A stretch of 64,000 nucleotides of DNA from Sternotherus odoratus (GCA_032164245.1 JAVMKO010000006.1:4479001-4543000), one strand, 5' to 3'. Counted from the first letter of the stretch, positions 11,150-23,133 are shown. Notes: generated by a model not told the origin, from the sequence alone. Program-made: numbers and translations.

Positions 11150-12420
11150 GGCCGTGACACTCCCCAGGAGTGAGGCACCTCGCTCCCACCCTCCCTTAGC
11201 AGGAGGAAACCATGGGTCAAGCAGGGCCTTTCTGCTCCGCAGCCCCATTCTCCCTTCCCAGGTTAGCGACAGACACACTCCAACCTCCGAGCCTTCCCCT
11301 GGGGTGCCCAGCCCATATCCACTGGACACGCACAGAATTCCCAGCTTCTCTGCTCCTAAAGGACAGCACTTCCCAGCTTGCCAGTTACACCCTCCATCAC
11401 AGCCGTGCATAACACCCAGCACTTGGACGCGTTTAGAGTAATATCCGGGATGAGTTTATTTATCAAAGTACAGAGATGCTAATGGAAACACAGGGTTACG
11501 TACAATGACATCATAATGCGCATACTAGAGCCTAAACTTAACTGACAAGACATTCCCCTGGCTCATAAAGTTTAACTCACCCAACATTTCTCTCCCCCCC
11601 CCCCCCCCCAGCGTCTAACAGCCAGACCGGCTGTGATCCTACATTTGTAAGACAAACCAGCTGGTACCTTGTCCCCTGTCTGACGTATAGCACAACTCCC
11701 TTTTGCAATCCCAGATATATCCAAACAGTCCTTTTGATTGTGAATCCGGACCCCCTCCTGCTTTGTGTTCCTCGCTATAGATTTTGCAATTTCTTGTTTA
11801 TTTCTTAATCTTGTTAAGCTGTTGGCTAAGTATGCAAAGAGACCTTCATTGTGCAGTATCCAATACACAATTTGTATTTAACCAGACAAATAAGCATCTC
11901 CTGCCTGTCTGAAAGGACCATGTTTGTCACCCCTGGTGACCTGCTTTAACTCACAGACCTTCAAAATATAATTTCCAGTCTAAGCACATATCTCCTTCAA
12001 TAGCATCCTTACCTACATTTTGCAATGGTTACTATGACCAGTGGGTCACAAGCTTCCTTTACTGAATTATTATGCATAGAACTGAGCTAGTGATCCCTGT
12101 AAATCTCTATGCACCCGCTGTGCGCTCCACCAGTTGGCATCAAGAAATGCCGGGGTCACAAAGGCTGGAGGGGAGGTTAGACATATTGACTCACTCGAAT
12201 GGGTTGCTTGCATCTCCATTGGCCCGGAAGCCATCTCTGGGGGTAGGGCAGTGATAGGGCCCCTTGGCCAACGCACCTGGACATTGGGGAGAAGATGGGT
12301 TAGGACTGTTTATGCTGGAAGTTTGTCAGGGCCGGGTCAGTGCCTTCCTATGTGTTTGCACGTGCCTGGTACCACAGGGCCCTGATCATGACTGAGAGCT
12401 CTGGAATATCAATGCACAGC
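11150..12420 (-). mobile_element. Possible LTR-like repeat, reverse strand
   Basis: Mixed-composition block with 'gagtttatttatcaaag' at about 11451, the reverse complement of an AATAAA-containing segment, as in the reverse-strand LTR-like block at 37394-38345. A C run lies at 11587-11609. No retroviral protein is visible and the boundaries are uncertain. It may instead be unique DNA. Confidence 0.3.
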
Positions 12421-13390
12421 TGTAAAACATGAAATCAGAGAGTGACAAAGACTCATAACAGCCCCCCTCAAAGGTCAAGGCAGGAAGGAAAGTATGGGAA
12501 AGGGCAGGGGGTGGGAATAAGGTTGAAGAGAGTCTGGGGGGAAGGAAATGAATTATTTATTCAGAAGCCCTTATGCAAATATACCAGCTGAATGAAATCA
12601 GGAATACCACACTGTTTTTCTAGCTGGCCAGTGGAACAAACATTCTGTGGCTTTCCTAGGGCCTGATCTTGCAAACTCTGACACCCCTGTGTAAAATTAT
12701 TTCACCAGAGTCAGTGGGTCTGCACTTCTGAATCGAGTTATAGGTTCATGTGAGTGGCTGTAGGTTTGGGCCCCTCCTCTGGACTGTCCGGTACAGCCGG
12801 CAGCATGAGAGGGTTGCATGGCAAAGCCGACACATCTGGAGAAAATGAAAGGTTGTGTTTTTAAAAAAAAACACAAAAGAACCCCAACACTACCTTCCTG
12901 AGGTTAAAAAGCAATTGTGAGCTGACAATTGCATTATGGCTTGGGAGGAAAGTATCTTTAATGAGCATCTCAGTAGGGAGACTTGCACCAAATCTCCTCT
13001 TTTTGATGTACCACTGAGTAGGTATCTTGAAGTTCCACTTTCCTTCCTCATGTTTAAATCACTAAATACCTATTCCACTTGGGCTTTCGGTTTAAAATAG
13101 AATTTCTCCGTTCTGTCACCCTGATGCGATATTAGGAAAGGAATCTGTCTCGAACTGCAGCAGAAGAAACAGCCATTTTTTATTAAAAGTTTAAGCTTTA
13201 AAGAAAGAAAAGAAGTTCATGTGGATTTTATGTGTGCTAATGCATTCTGTTAGAGGACACCTGGTACTGGGTAAGTGAGTGGTAGCAACATGTAACTGCA
13301 TTTCACAGGACCAAGTAAATACAGTACCATGAAACTGCATAGGAATTGCATCTTTCTTGCAGCTCCTTTGCTAACTGCTTTTAATGACAA
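12421..13390. other. Unannotated DNA
   Basis: No gene or clear repeat is seen. It is AT-rich, with an A-tract hairpin near 12853-12878. Confidence 0.5.
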
Positions 13391-13705
13391 TCATAAGCAC
13401 ATATCAACAGCCCTACTGGGTCAGACCAAGGGTCCATCTAGCCCAGTATCCTGTCTTCCAACAGTGGCCAGTGCCAGGTGCCCTAGAGGGAATGAACAGA
13501 ACAGGTAATCATCAAGTGATCCATCCCCTGTCTCCCATTCCCAGCCTTGGGCAAGGAGAGAGACTAGGGGTGCCATGCCTGCCCATCTTGGCTAATAGCC
13601 ATGAATGGACCTATCCACCATGAACTTATCTAGTTCCTCTTTGAACCCTGTTATAGTCTTGGTCTTCATGCAATCAGGCGGTGGCAACATTATTTAGGAA
13701 ACAGA
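13391..13705 (-). mobile_element. CR1 LINE 3' end, reverse strand
   Basis: Reverse complement of the CR1 type seen at 20134-20687. It contains 'ctgggtcagaccaagggtcc', 'cagtggccagtgccaggtgc' and 'taatagccatgaatggac'. It is the non-coding 3' region plus the end of ORF2. Confidence 0.88.
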
Positions 13706-14823
13706 AATAGCTCTATGTTTTTCCTTGGATTTTTCCCTTCTCCTGCTTTGGACTCTCTAAGCAGGGAAATCTGCATCCATCCAGACCCCGAATCCAGGAT
13801 CAGCGCTTTTGTTTGTTGAATTAGCTATTGAAATATCACATTTGGAAAGACGCCAGATGCTCTCAAAGATGAAGTCCTTTAACCCCAGAACAGAAGCAGT
13901 GCAGGGCAGCGGTTAGTATAAGTCTCCCCATTCTCCACACTACCTCGCGGATACTCCTGGACCCCGGCGGACCACCCCTGGGGTTTGAGCAGGCCCGTCG
14001 TTCAGGTTCCATACCCATTCAGTCCTCTGCCTCTCTGCACCTGTTCCCTTTATGGGTGCTAATTCCTGCCAGGTGGGGTGATGGTTTTGTGACTGCGGAG
14101 GTGGGGGAAAGAGTTCGACTTGTAACAGAACTAAACACTGGTGCCAATTGCACGCAGGCAGCCTGAGTAGCCGTCCAGTGGAATCTGAGTCACGTGTTAA
14201 TAACCTTGGGTCACTGCTGACCTGGGCTGAATTTACGTCTCCCATGGAGGGAATAGAATCCAGGGACCCTTTTCAACCACAGGAACCACCTTGGTTCTTA
14301 CCTGTGAATTTCCTGCCAATACCTGGAACCAGCTGATATAATCCACTCATTTCACGTGACACTAATGTTACTTCTTCTCAGGGCCAGCCAAATGAGTGTA
14401 AGTGGGGAGATTCCAGGGGTGAATTCCAAAGAGCGGCCAAGCATTTAGTTATGTGATTCCCTTTGGAGTTATTGGAGTGTTAGCATTCTACAGTGCCAGT
14501 AATATGTGGCTGTCGCAAGAGATCCATAGGCAGTGTGATCACTAAATGTCCCTAGGTCATGCCCCTCGTACCTTCTGATACAATCGTCACAATCCCCCTG
14601 CTCAGCTCATGAGTAGGAAATGAACCTCAGAGGCAGAAGCGTGACTCTTTAGTGCTGGGGCAGTAAACAGGCCCAGCGGCAGAGGGTCTCCCGTTGTGAT
14701 CGTGTGTGGTCGCCTTGGCTTGAACTGGCGTCAAGACAACCTTTTCACAGGCTCTTCACTGGCACTTGTCTCTTCCCAGCCATTAGCCACAACAAAGGCT
14801 TTTTCTTTAGCTAGCAATTGGGG
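13706..14823. other. Unannotated DNA
   Basis: No gene or repeat is recognised. The 101-codon minus ORF (13940-14245) carries no domain. Confidence 0.5.
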
Positions 14824-14890
14824 CAGTTCTCTGACGTGTGTTACGCAGGAGGTCAGACGATGATCACAACTGTCCTTGGAATCAATGACT
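14824..14890 (+). mobile_element. CR1 3' tail fragment
   Basis: 'gttacgcaggaggtcagac', then 'gatgatcacaactgtcctt', matches the older CR1 3' end also found at 43935 and 25500. Confidence 0.6.
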
Positions 14891-16769
14891 CTAAAGGACG
14901 GGCTCTACAGCAAGGGGGCAAGCAGTGAACTCATGAACTTCCTTACATGATCAAGACACCAGAGGGGGACAAAGACACACCCGACCAGTAGGTTACGACA
15001 GTACTTCTGTTGCTGGGTTTCTGTAGTAGTATATTAACACAAGACTTCAGTGTAAAATGAGTCTTTAAACACACCTCTCCCTAGCAGGCTGCTCGTATAG
15101 GGCATGTTTTGCTATTTTGCTTACATTCTTTTTTTTTTAATGGTACCGGTTGAAGACAGACCTTTGACAGGCTGTTCTGTCAGGTTTGACCATTGTGCCA
15201 ACTAACTTCCCCACGGTGGCAAAGCCCAGGAACAAATCCTCTCCTGACAGGAGTGCTCAAAGGAGTTTTTCCCTCGGTGCCAACGAGAGAGGCCAGGAGA
15301 CCGTGGCAATGCCAGCGCTGTTGCCGCCTCACACACAGCAGCGTACTGAGCTGGTTACTCCCGGGAAAAGGAGGCTTTCTGATGCTTTGGCTGCCTTCCT
15401 ATCCTTTCAGTGGCTCCATGCCTTTCCCTTGAGCTCAGTACACGTTTTCATGCTTGAATGGGCCTGCACAAAGCTTTATCATTGTGACATTGTCACCACA
15501 TGGTGCCTTTTGAATTTTCAAAGTAAATTGTTAACAGCCATCGGGCTTGCTGTGGGCAGAGCTTTAAACTGAGGTGATCTGGGGATAATTGGGGGGTTTG
15601 GGAGGGGCACTTTCCTTTCTTGAATTTCTGAACATGGCTGAAAACCCCTTGGATGGATGCAGGAGGGGGTTGGCTTAAAACCAACAAAATGCCTGTGTGC
15701 TGTGGTAATTTCTGCCGCCCCTTTGCTCTCAGATGTTGATAGTTGATGCCCTTTTTCCTATAAACACATGATGTATGGGGGGAGGGGGAGTTATTGTGAC
15801 AATCCGTCTCTTTGCCGTCTCCTGGCTGCCCCTCTGTGTTCAGGAGGGTAGCAAGGAGCATCACTGGCACACCCTGCCCATCTCCCTTTGGACCAAACAA
15901 GGATCTTCTGGCTGTCTTGGTCTGATTGTGATGGGGGGGAGGGGGAGTTTCCATCCACCCCCAAGAACTGTTATCTTGTTAATTGCTGATGCCACTAGCT
16001 GGAGGGAGACAGCAGCAGTGGCCTGGTACAGCTCCAGGCCCTAAAGAATGTGAACCACAAAAGGTTCAAGTGTTTGTTCCTCACCTCAGACCTTTCTATT
16101 GTGTAATAAATGATCCTCGTCACTAATTATTCTTGCTGAACCGTCCTGAACTTCCAATCCACACTACAGGCCTTTCCTCCTGAGTGAAAGCAGTAACTCC
16201 ATTACCGGGTAGTAAGAGTGACGTGGGCCAGCCACCAGAGGGGGGCGGCACACGCTCTTACATATTCCTTTAGAAGAGTGCTTAGGACTAAATAGCTGAT
16301 AAAGAGGCTTCTCCGGGTGCAAATGTCCCGCTGCTGGACCGCAGATGTAGTGGTTGTCCTTGTCTTCCTTCATCCCTCAACCATAAAAATGATCAATTCC
16401 AAGATCTGTCACGGCCTCTCTGAGCTCTGGATCTGCACATCAGCCATGGCATCTTCCAGTCCATCCTGTCACCTCATTAGCACCCATGTTCTTTGCCCTG
16501 GGTACTGTATTTCACTACACACCTGGGGCAGTGTTTTGTTACAGACCCTTCTGCCATTGGTGTTATTATTTGAGCAGTGTGTGCTCTAGCAGAACTGTAG
16601 GAAACAATCCAGTGTGCACAATATTACTTAATAATTTGATTTGTTTATGTACCAGTGCTAAAAAAAACCCCATCTAAAGCAAAACCAGTCACCTTCCTTT
16701 TCTAAATTATCCAAATGTTTTATACAGCACCCTTGACCTTTAGCCAGCACCACTTCAAACTGATCCATT
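14891..16769. other. Unannotated DNA
   Basis: Several ORFs of 90-153 codons overlap one another on both strands (for example 15186-15572 plus and 15493-15954 minus), a sign of chance openness. None shows a known domain. No repeat family is recognised. Confidence 0.45.
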
Positions 16770-17335
16770 CCCCATTTTGATTGACCCTAATCTGTTGCCA
16801 AGACCCAAGATACAGTGTAGCATCTTCCCTCACCACCTATAAAACCTGACCCGAAAACCTGTGCCATGACAGGAGATGCTGCAGTGCTGTGGACCATATG
16901 AGAACTTGTATAGAAGCACGGTCGAGTTAAAAAGATTTGCATGAGTTGTTTTGCTGATCTTTCCTTGGAGGGTGTCCATGATACCATTGAATGTTCACCA
17001 TCCAGCTTTTTTCCCTGCACAACACTTCACCTTTCTGATCATGGCGCACGTTAACTTCCTGACCCAAATAAACGTACTTATCAGCTTCTCGGATCTGCTC
17101 TCTCCAAGAGTCATTGGGTTCTTGGCAGGACAGCTGATCTCATGTATTTTGTTTTCTACTGGTTCATTTTTAGTCCGCCTTGACTACTTTTCGCGTTCAG
17201 TTCTTTAAGTATTCTCTCAAGCTGGGCTGTATTTTCGGCTATCAGCACTGTGTCATCTGCAAACCTGAGATGGTTTAGCTGCTCGCTGTTGAAGTCGATC
17301 CCACCTGTCAACGCGGGGCATTTAAAATAGTGGAT
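16770..17335 (-). mobile_element. RTE-type LINE relic (RT motif and downstream region)
   Basis: Reading the minus strand from about 17335 leftwards gives, with frame breaks, 'GIDFNSEQLNHL', 'FADDTVLIAENTAQLERIL', 'YVYLGQ' type text (altered here), and 'GKISKTTHANLFNSTVL'. FADD is the RT active-site block; the following 'FNSTVL' region is typical of RTE-clade LINEs, where it precedes a 'YGSETW' block. At least two stops and several shifts break the frame. It is short, 5'-truncated and inactive. Another RT clade with the same block order cannot be excluded. Confidence 0.65.
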
Positions 17336-18063
17336 GGAAATTACTATTTTCTTTCTGCAGCACCTGACTGTCCTGCTCCATGGTGGCAGTGTTGCTTGGA
17401 TAATTTTATTTCAAAGATAATGAACTGTATGGTCTGTGGAATGGTTTAATATGTTGCCTTCAAAGTGAACTCCTTATACATTCCAGTCCCTAGACCGCAT
17501 GGGACTATTATGTCCTTCTAAGTTGAATACATCACATGAAAACCTCTCCTTTTTCACGGCTGTGCAAAGGTGAAATCAGATACAGAACCATTAGATTTAA
17601 GGACCAAGCTTTTTCCAGCTCTTAAGCAGACATGAAACAATACCCGAGCTCCTCACCTCAAGGAGTCGGCTTCTCTTAATTGCTGTTTCTATATGAATGT
17701 GTAACTAGGCTCATGCTGGAAAACAGACTTCTCCTTTGTGCTCTGAGTGCACATAACACCGTACACCTGCCTGGTTAACAGAGAGCTCTCCCAGAGAAAG
17801 AGCGACAGGTTGATTATCGAGGTTTTAATTGGCTTTTCAAGGTCATTTAGAATGGTTAGTTAATTAGGCGGCGGCTGAGAATAGAGAACCCAACAGGAGA
17901 CGTGGTACTTGGAAATACTTCTAGGCTGGAATTCAGCCTCTGTAGCAGCCCAGCTCAAGGCCTAGACACCACCTAAATCCTCCAAATAGGGCTTAAATTG
18001 CACCCATCCATGCTGGAGTGAATTTTACCCCCTGCACTAGATCTTCAGCTGGAGAAAATGGGC
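17336..18063. other. Unannotated DNA
   Basis: No gene or repeat is recognised, and no long ORF. Confidence 0.5.
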
Positions 18064-18278
18064 ATAAGAGCATGAGACTGACCATACTAGGTCAGACCAA
18101 TGGTCCGTCTAGCCCTGTATCCAGTGGCCAATGCCAGGTGCTTCAAAAGGACCAAACAGAACAGGCAATCATCGAGTGATCCATCCAGCCATTGACAGCC
18201 ATGCAATGGGTCGCAGTCCCATACCGCAACCATAAGATGATCCCTCTTCTGCATGTCTGCCATAACCATTCCCCAGCC
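18064..18278 (-). mobile_element. CR1 LINE 3' end, reverse strand
   Basis: Contains 'ctaggtcagaccaatggtcc' and 'cagtggccaatgccaggtgc', as in the CR1 at 13391, but the remainder differs, indicating another subfamily or more decay. Confidence 0.75.
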
Positions 18279-18283
18279 ATGGT

Positions 18284-18640
18284 GGTGTCTCAGGCTACAT
18301 CTACACTGCATTGTAAACCTGGGTCTGCAGGACCCGGGCTTGTGGACTCGGTATTGCCAAGCCTGTGCTTGAGCATCCACACTGCATTGTAGACCTGGGT
18401 TGACAATTGCGGGACCCGGGGCTCACAGTCAAGCTAACGGGTCCCTACTGCACCGTGAAGCCCTTCTGACTCGGGTCAGCGGCTTGAGCTATGTCCACTC
18501 CGTGAAATGACAGAGGGACTCGGGCTCTGTCCCGCTCCCCCCAGCAGGGTCTAGAACCTGGGTCCTGAGTCAGACTGATTTGTGTGTGAACAGAAGGGGG
18601 AGTTGGGCTCATACCTGAGTCAAAGCCTGGGCTTAGTATG
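18284..18640 (+). mobile_element. GC-rich MITE-like element (TCTACAC family)
   Basis: Starts with 'ctacatctacactgcattgt' and carries internal 'aacctgggtctgcaggaccc' and a second 'ccacactgcattgtagacct'. It looks like a non-autonomous DNA transposon. Its 3' end abuts the next MITE and is not resolved. No coding capacity. Confidence 0.55.
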
Positions 18641-18651
18641 CCTATGCCTAT

Positions 18652-18945
18652 GCCTGGTCTACACTGGGTGGGGGGGATTGACCTAAGATACACAAGTTCA
18701 GCTACAGGAATAGTGTAGCTGAAGTCAACATATTTAGGTCGACTTACCGCAGCATCTTCCCGGCACTGAGCCGACAGCTGCTGCTCCCCCATCAACTCCG
18801 CCTGCGCCTCTCGCGGCGGTGGAGTTCTGGAGTCAATGGGAGAGTGCTCAGGGAACGATTTATCGGGTCTAGACTAGACCCGATAAATCGACCCCCAAAA
18901 CATCGATCGCTACCCGCCAATCCGGTGGGTAGTGTAGACCTGCCC
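18652..18945 (+). mobile_element. MITE with GTCTACAC ends and long internal palindromes
   Basis: Terminal inverted repeats: 'gcctggtctacact' at 18652 and the complement of 'agtgtagacctgccc' ending at 18945. TAT flanks both ends (18649-18651 and 18946-18948), compatible with a 3-bp duplication. Inside lie a hairpin around 'cagctacaggaatagtgtag' (about 18701) and a 17-bp-arm palindrome at 18856-18890. No ORF. It resembles Harbinger-type MITEs reported from crocodilians and turtles; that placement is from memory. Confidence 0.75.
18856..18890. repeat. 17-bp-arm palindrome inside MITE
   Basis: Arms 18856-18872 (cgatttatcgggtctag) and 18874-18890 are exact inverted complements around one A. It can form a hairpin or cruciform. 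Confidence 0.9.
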
Positions 18946-18959
18946 TATGTTACTCCTAG

Positions 18960-19157
18960 GGGGTGGGGGGATAGCTCAGTGGTTTGAGCATTGGCCTGCT
19001 AAACCCAGGGTTGTGAGTTCAATCCTTGAGGGGGCCACTTAGGGATCTGGGGCAAAAAATCTGTCAGGGGACAGTATTCAATCCTGCTAGTGTAGGCAGG
19101 GGACTGGACTCGATGACCTTCAAGGTCTTTCCAGTTCTAGGAGATTGGTATATCTCC
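18960..19157 (+). mobile_element. tRNA-derived turtle-type SINE, copy 1
   Basis: The 5' part is tRNA-like. It has an A box (tagctcagtggtt, 18972-18984) and a B box (gagttcaatcc, 19015-19025). It is followed by a conserved body ('gagggggccacttagggatc') and a 3' region 'ggactggactcgatgacctt' that resembles a CR1 tail of the 24546-24600 type. A (TTTA)n-like tract follows at 19157-19184. The cloverleaf is degraded and a long non-tRNA tail is attached, so this is not a tRNA gene. It would have been transcribed by RNA polymerase III. Confidence 0.9.
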
Positions 19158-19184
19158 ATTTATTTATTTTTATTTTTTATTTTG

Positions 19185-19984
19185 CACCATTAGCGGCCGA
19201 GACACAGTGAACACATGGCATTGGGGTGAGGAATAAATCGGGGGGAGTTTAACCCTTCTAGATTGGTATTTTAATTAGTTAATCCCTTAAAATGTAGCCT
19301 ATTGTCAGCACTGATAAATTCAGTAAAACTACTAATCTAAATTTCAACCTGTGACTTATACAGGGGGGGAATAACACTTTAAAATGCCTGTTTAAAAAAA
19401 CCCAGAGTTAACGTTATGTCCCTTAGCTTTGTGCCATTGTTTAACAAGCGCATGTATTTAATCAGTGAAATCATCCACTTGTAATTAACTACTAGGAAAC
19501 ATCATCCTTGTCAGCTGACCTTTCGGTTTGATGGGACAAATATAATTACATTGTCCCTTTCGTTTGGTTTAGCAAACAACCAGAAAATGTTCTTTAATAA
19601 ACTGCTACATTGAGATGGCAGTTTATGGTGGTTTACGAGAATGTTTAATCTTAGCTAATTAATACTGTCTAATCTACCAGAACTAATGAACTTTCCATTA
19701 TAATAGCAGGTCCCGGCCATTGTCTTCAATGACATACAAATATTACAAATTGCAAATCCATCAGAACATAAATGACACAGGAGAGAAGTCAATGTTGACC
19801 TTTACTAAGTGTGTTTTTTTAAAAAAAATGTTCATTTACCTATAATTACATAGTAGGTATAAGAAACATGCTGACCAACCCAGTATTCTGTAGCTCCATA
19901 GGAAACCATCGATGTGGGACCCATGCCAGCATACTTCAATAACACACTGAAATGGTCTCTCTATAACACAGCAAAATTATCAAT
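19185..19984. other. Long repeat-free AT-rich stretch; possible conserved non-coding sequence
   Basis: About 800 bp without a recognisable transposon in an otherwise repeat-dense part of the window. It holds several homeodomain-type cores (taattaac near 19483, ctaattaatac near 19657). No ORF. Conservation is a guess. Confidence 0.3.
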
Positions 19985-20133
19985 CATGAGCATTTACTAT
20001 TTGTATTACAATTATGCCCCAATTGACAGGAGGGTCCCCGCTGTGCTAGGCACTGTACAAACAAACCATAAGACAGCTTTGAGCACCAGAGAGCTGTCAG
20101 TCTAAACAGACAAGAGAGATGGGAGGGGAAACT
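19985..20133 (+). mobile_element. CORE/MIR-like SINE, left half (split)
   Basis: Contains 'gtgctaggcactgtacaaac', the typical block of a CORE/MIR-like SINE. It resumes at 20688 after an inserted CR1: the left half ends '...ggggaaact' and the right half starts 'gcataagacttgcccaaag', which join in the usual order of this family. Confidence 0.65.
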
Positions 20134-20687
20134 AAGCCATGGAGCAATGATGAGGTCCCATATGAGGAGAGATTAAAGAGGCTAGGACTTTTCAGCTTGG
20201 AAAAGAGAAGTCTAAGGGGGGATATGATAGAGGTCTATAGAATCATGAGTGGTGCAGAGAAAGTGAAGAAGGAAACATTGTCTGCTTGTTCCCATAATAT
20301 AAGAACTTAGGGGCCACCAAATGAAATTAATGGGCAGCAGGTTTAAAACAAATAAAAGGAAGTTCTTCACACAGCGCACAGTCAACCTGAGGAACTCCTT
20401 GCCTGAGGAGGTTGTGAAGGCTAGGAGTATAATAGGGTTTAAAAGAGACCTGGATAAATTCCTGGAGGTTAAGTCCATTAATGGCTATTAGCCAGGATGG
20501 GTAAGGAATGGTGTCCCTAGCCTCTGTTTTTCAGAAGGGGTGATGGATGGCAGAAGAGAGATCACTTGATCATTACCTGTTAGGTTCACTCACTCCGGGG
20601 CACCTGGCATTGGCCACTGTCGGTAGACAGGATACTGGGCTGGATGGACCTTTGGTCTGACCCAGTCTGGCCGTTCTTATGTTCTTA
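20134..20687 (+). mobile_element. CR1 LINE 3' portion inserted into a CORE-SINE
   Basis: 5'-truncated CR1 with decayed ORF2 end ('YEERLKRLGLFSLEKRSLRG' region at 20160-20220), then the 3' UTR ('gccactgtcggtagacagga', 'ggatggacctttggtctgac') and a tail of near-octamer repeats (ttcttatgttctta) ending at 20687. It separates two halves of an older SINE, so it is younger than that SINE. Confidence 0.9.
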
Positions 20688-20805
20688 GCATAAGACTTGC
20701 CCAAAGTAACACAGCAGATCAGTGATAGATCTGGAATTTGAACCTATTTCTCTTGATTCCTCGTATAGACTAATGCACAGTCCAGTAGACCACCCTGCCA
20801 CCCCA
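20688..20805 (+). mobile_element. CORE/MIR-like SINE, right half
   Basis: 'cttgcccaaagtaacacagc' followed by 'ggaatttgaacctatttctc' and a 'agtccagtagaccaccctgc' ending. This is the standard downstream half of the element that starts at 19985. Confidence 0.65.
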
Positions 20806-20994
20806 CTAGCTCTCAACTGTAATGAAGGTTGTATTGTTCCTCATCTTTAATAACAGAGGCTAAACCCTGACTCTGCAGCTGGCTCCATGCGGGACAAAAC
20901 TCCAACACCATAGATCCAACCACTACTCTGTCTCCTACAAAATTCAACACTCTTATTTGTTGAGAATTATTACAAAGTTCTGTAACTGGAAAGG

Positions 20995-21735
20995 ATCAGG
21001 ACAATGTCCTTGTAGCACATGAGGATGAGGAAGTACCTTCTTGTCCATCAGGAACTAAGGAGCAGGTTAAACATCTGGTAGGCATAAATATCTGTAAATC
21101 AGCAGGCCTGGATAACTTGTACCTAAGAGTTCAAAAAGAGCTGACTGAGGCGCTCTAGCCTACTGATGTTAATTTTTAATAAATAATGGAATACCAGGGA
21201 GTTTTCAGAAGACTAAATATATGCGAGTATTTTGCCAATATTCAATTGGGTTAACCCAAGGTTAGCCTGGCATCAATCCCATGCATAGTAATGAAAGCTC
21301 ACATGGTATTCAATTTATAAAGAATAAGGAATACAATGTCTGTCAGCATGGTTTTGTGGGAAAATGATCTTGTCAAACAAACCTCATTTAATTCTTGGAG
21401 GAGATAACCAGTTTGGTTAATAAAGATAAAATAAAGATGTAATGCAGTTGGACTTTTGTAAGCATTTGACTAGGTACCCCCATGATAGTCCAATTTAAAA
21501 AACCCACTGAATCAGTAAAGCACTGGACAGATTTTTTTTTTATAGGGAGGAATTTTAAAATGGACCATCTGGCTTCTCTGAAGTAAGCGCCTTTGCATAT
21601 TCTGCAAAGAGAAATTATGGGCTTACTCCAGGTATTACTGGGTGTAATTCTCTGGCATGTGTTATACAGGAGGTTAGATAAGTGACCACAGTGGACCTTT
21701 CTGGACCCAACACATACGAATCTGTGAAAAACAAA
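20995..21735 (+). mobile_element. Old CR1-like LINE with internal deletions
   Basis: Recognisable nucleotide blocks in the order of a CR1 ORF2: 'gactaaggagcaggttaaa'-type linker, 'aaatcagcaggcctggataa', 'gtcagcatggttttgtggg' (RT template-grip region), 'tgacttttgtaagcatttga'-like text, then a 3' tail 'gttatacaggaggttagata' near 21661. The RT catalytic section is deleted. It is strongly decayed and no ORF survives. Confidence 0.7.
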
Positions 21736-22194
21736 TGTCACTTCTATTGAACTGGCGGGCTAAAGGGAAAAAAAATCTCTTCTTGCAAGATGTCCAGCCC
21801 AGTTTTGTAGCTCTGCAACAAACAACCAAATAGTTTCAGCCAAATGCTTTCTTCACCCAAACCTGTGAACCTTAAAACTTTGCCCATCTCTTACTGATGT
21901 TCATCTGCTTAAACACCTCTCCAATTACTAGACACAAATACATAGCAGATAAAACTCGATGAAATTAGGTTCTGGACGAGTTTGTGAGAAATGTGAATAT
22001 TTGGAACCTTTCAGCCAGTTGGTTTTATGATTCTTTTTCCCATTAGAACTCTTTTCCTGGCAAACAAAAAATATTCACTACTAGATTTGGCTTGTGCAAT
22101 AAAATAACTCTTTAGCGAAATTACCATAAGTGCCCATGGTTATGTGCTTGCAGTCATGAATATAAGGTAGGATCAGAAGCTAAAATAGGGAAAG
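21736..22194. other. Unannotated AT-rich DNA
   Basis: No gene and no clear repeat family. Confidence 0.5.
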
Positions 22195-22704
22195 AGCAAG
22201 TTTAAAATTACTTAGACAAGTTAGATGCCTTCAAGTCACTAGGACCTGATGAAATACATCCTAGAATACTCAAGGAGTTGACTGAGGAAATATGAGCCAT
22301 TAGTGATTATCTTTAAAAAGTCATGGAAGACGGGAGAGATTCCAGAGGACTGGAAAAGGGGCAAATAAGGTGCCAATCTATAAAAAGTGGAATAAGGATA
22401 AACCAGAGAATTACAGATCGGTGAGCTTAACTTCAGTACCTGGAAAGATAATGGAGCAAATAATTAAGCAGTTTGCAAACACCTAGAAGATAGTAAGGTT
22501 ATAAATAACAGTCAGCATGGATTTGTCAAAAACAAATTGTGTCAAACCACTCTAATAGCTTACTTTGACAGAGTAGCAAGCCTTGTGGATAGGGGAGAAG
22601 TGGTAGACGTGGTATTGACTTTAGTAAGGCTTGCATGAACTTCTCATAAACAAATTAGGAAAATACAGCTTAGCTAGAGCTACTTTAAAGTGGGTGCAAA
22701 CTGA

Positions 22705-23133
22705 TTGGAAAATTGTGGCCGGAGAGTAGTTATCAGTGGTTCACAGACAGGCTGGAAGGGCATAACGAGTGGAGTCCCTCAGGGATCAGTTCTGGGTCCA
22801 GTTCTGTTCAATAGCTTCATCAATTATTTAGGTAATGGCATAGAGAGTACACTTATAAAGTTTGCGGACAATACCAAGGTAGAAGAGGTTGTAAGTGTTT
22901 TGTGTGACATGATTAAAATTCAAAATGATCTGGACAAACTGAAGAAATGGTCTGAAGTAAATAGGATGAAATTCAATAAGGACAAAGGCAAATTGCTCCA
23001 CTTAGGAAGGAACAATCCATTGCACACATACAAAATAGGAAATGACTGCCTAGGAAGGAGTACTGTGGAAAGGGGTCATAGTGGATCACAGGCTAAATAT
23101 AAGTCAACAATAACACTATTGCAAAAAAAGTGA
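22705..23133 (+). pseudogene. CR1 reverse transcriptase fragment
   Basis: A 142-codon open stretch of CR1 ORF2. It holds the 'GVPQGSVLGPVLFN' block and 'KFADNTKVE' where the catalytic FADD motif should be: the second Asp is replaced by Asn. The part after it ('LDKLKKWSEVNRMKFNKDK') matches the RT thumb region of CR1. It would have copied LINE RNA into target DNA. With the missing Asp and no intact endonuclease it cannot do so. Confidence 0.88.

Noticed and set aside
15493..15954. 153-codon minus-strand ORF
   Set aside because: Low-complexity stretches, no domain, and overlap with plus-strand ORFs of similar size.
18960..19030. Possible tRNA gene
   Set aside because: The A and B boxes are good, but the cloverleaf does not close and the sequence continues into a SINE body and CR1-like tail.
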